This document shows, one piece after another, positions 62,844 through 64,000 of a stretch of DNA of 64,000 nt. Under the pieces are notes generated by a model. The model made no database searches and was not told the DNA's origin. It was given only the letters and a program-made list of their open reading frames with translations. Every line of letters starts with the position of its first letter. Within the stretch, counting starts at the first letter, position 1. The stretch is from Pseudomonas marincola (GTDB lineage Bacteria; Pseudomonadota; Gammaproteobacteria; Pseudomonadales; Pseudomonadaceae), in assembly GCF_900116605.1 (NCBI RefSeq), contig NZ_FPBC01000004.1:62001-126000 (forward strand). Direction: 5' to 3'. The position numbers and the translations under genes were made by a program.

Positions 62844-64000
62844 TCAAACCTGCAATAAGCGGTCGCGCAATTTCTGTATCTCGTCGCGCATTTGCGCCGC
62901 AGCCTCGAACTCCAGATCGCGAGCCAACTGGTACATCTTCTCTTCCTGCTGACGAATCCGCTTGGCAATCTCGCTCGGCGAGCGCAGTTCGTTTTCGTAG
63001 CGCGCCTGCTCCTCTGCCGCTTTGGCCATGCCTTTGCGCTTATTGCTGCGCGAGCCCGGCACCACGGCGCCTTCCATGATGTCTTTGACGTCCTTGAACA
63101 CGCCCTTGGGCACGATGCCGTTTGCCTTATTGAAGGCGATCTGTTTGTCGCGGCGGCGTTCGGTTTCGCCGATTGCGCGCTCCATGGAGCCAGTCATTCG
63201 GTCCGCGTAGAGAATCGCCCGGCCGTTAAGGTTTCGCGCGGCACGACCGATAGTCTGGATCAATGAACGCTCAGAACGCAGGAAGCCTTCCTTGTCGGCA
63301 TCGAGAATCGCCACCAGCGAGACTTCCGGCATATCCAAGCCTTCACGCAGCAAGTTGATCCCGACCAGCACATCAAACGCGCCGATGCGCAGATCACGAA
63401 TAATCTCGACCCGCTCAACCGTGTCGATGTCGGAGTGCAGGTAGCGAACCTTGATGCCGTGATCGCCGAGATAATCGGTCAGATCTTCAGCCATGCGCTT
63501 GGTCAGTGTAGTCACCAGCACGCGCTCACCGATCTCCACGCGCTTGTGGATTTCTGACATCAAGTCATCAACCTGCGTCAGCGCCGGGCGCACCTCAATT
63601 TCCGGGTCGACCAGACCGGTCGGCCGCACCACTTGCTCAATCACCCGTCCGGCATGTTCAGCTTCATACGGCCCAGGCGTTGCCGAGACAAAGATGGTTT
63701 GCGGGCTGGCGGCTTCCCACTCCTCAAAACGCATCGGGCGGTTATCCAGCGCCGACGGTAAACGGAAGCCGTAATTGACCAGATTCTCTTTGCGCGAGCG
63801 GTCGCCTTTGTACATGGCGCCCACTTGCGGCACGCTCACGTGCGACTCGTCGATCACCAGCAGGGCTTCGTCCGGCAGGTAATCGTAAAGAGTTGGCGGC
63901 GGCATGCCCGGCCCGCGACCGGACAGATAGCGCGAGTAGTTTTCGATGCCGTTGCAGTAGCCGAGTTCGAGAATCATCTCCAGATCAAACCGTGTGCGCT
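62844..64000 (-). CDS. uvrB: UvrB excinuclease subunit (N-terminus outside window)
   Basis: The C-terminal 385 residues of UvrB, reading off the right edge (first visible residues [23 protein letters not shown]). Seen are the DESHVSVPQ helicase box, the helicase C motifs ([32 protein letters not shown] region, then QTIGRAARN), and the UvrC-binding UVR motif at the tail ([28 protein letters not shown] region). Full UvrB is about 670 residues, so roughly 285 lie outside. It carries damaged DNA from UvrA to UvrC in nucleotide excision repair. Confidence 0.97.
   Translation of the reverse strand, partial: RTRFDLEMILELGYCNGIENYSRYLSGRGPGMPPPTLYDYLPDEALLVIDESHVSVPQVGAMYKGDRSRKENLVNYGFRLPSALDNRPMRFEEWEAASPQTIFVSATPGPYEAEHAGRVIEQVVRPTGLVDPEIEVRPALTQVDDLMSEIHKRVEIGERVLVTTLTKRMAEDLTDYLGDHGIKVRYLHSDIDTVERVEIIRDLRIGAFDVLVGINLLREGLDMPEVSLVAILDADKEGFLRSERSLIQTIGRAARNLNGRAILYADRMTGSMERAIGETERRRDKQIAFNKANGIVPKGVFKDVKDIMEGAVVPGSRSNKRKGMAKAAEEQARYENELRSPSEIAKRIRQQEEKMYQLARDLEFEAAAQMRDEIQKLRDRLLQV

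Overview
The window looks like chromosome of a Pseudomonas-type gammaproteobacterium (Pseudomonadaceae) of moderately high GC. The evidence is the combination of a complete Lap biofilm-adhesin system, a guanidinobutyrase locus with its LysR regulator and two transporters, a PA1414-type 44-residue protein, AceK, an NrdA with a long N-terminal ATP-cone region next to an RstAB-like two-component pair, and an OhrR/Ohr pair. No rRNA, tRNA, CRISPR array or insertion sequence was seen. The left edge cuts an MFS drug-exporter gene and the right edge cuts uvrB.

Layout. 1-9.2 kb: MFS exporter with MarR repressor, a membrane diguanylate cyclase, recQ, a YecA-like and a DUF454 gene, then lapG-lapD. 9.2-21.6 kb: the adhesin locus, with a 2158-residue LapA-like RTX adhesin on the minus strand and the divergent lapE-lapB-lapC type I secretion genes. 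LapD (degenerate GGDEF and EAL) should sequester the LapG protease when c-di-GMP is high; LapG otherwise cuts LapA at the TAAG motif at residues 117-120. 21.6-29.2 kb: a DTW-domain gene, then a guanidino-compound locus (LysR, GbuA-type ureohydrolase, class II aldolase, SSS symporter, NCS1 permease, metallo-beta-lactamase-fold hydrolase) and a tiny PA1414-type gene. 29.3-38.8 kb: TonB receptor, aceK, EamA exporter, cysK, a DUF748-like protein and a MoxR ATPase/VWA pair.

38.8-41.8 kb is an accessory island between conserved genes. It holds three unrecognised minus-strand genes, the first of which runs antisense into the VWA gene, an 18-bp C7G7 palindrome, a small secreted protein, and an orphan PAAR effector with a C-terminal toxin-44-like domain followed by an overlapping membrane-anchored probable immunity gene. 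41.8-49.5 kb: a two-component system and nrdA-nrdB, separated by a regulatory region with several NrdR-like boxes and a perfect DnaA box. 49.6-57 kb: a ProA-like aldehyde dehydrogenase, ohrR-ohr, a LysR/MFS divergent pair, and a winged-helix regulator with a beta-propeller protein. 57-64 kb: an MHYT-GGDEF-EAL protein, two small hypothetical genes, an array of about five 201-209 bp direct repeats, an FUSC-family membrane protein and uvrB.

The least explained pieces are the 38.8-39.7 kb cassette, the toxin/immunity pair, the 60.5-61.6 kb satellite-like array, and the repeat architecture and double VWA domains of LapA. Three separate c-di-GMP proteins (the diguanylate cyclase, LapD and the MHYT protein) lie in the window, so adhesion control is a recurring theme.
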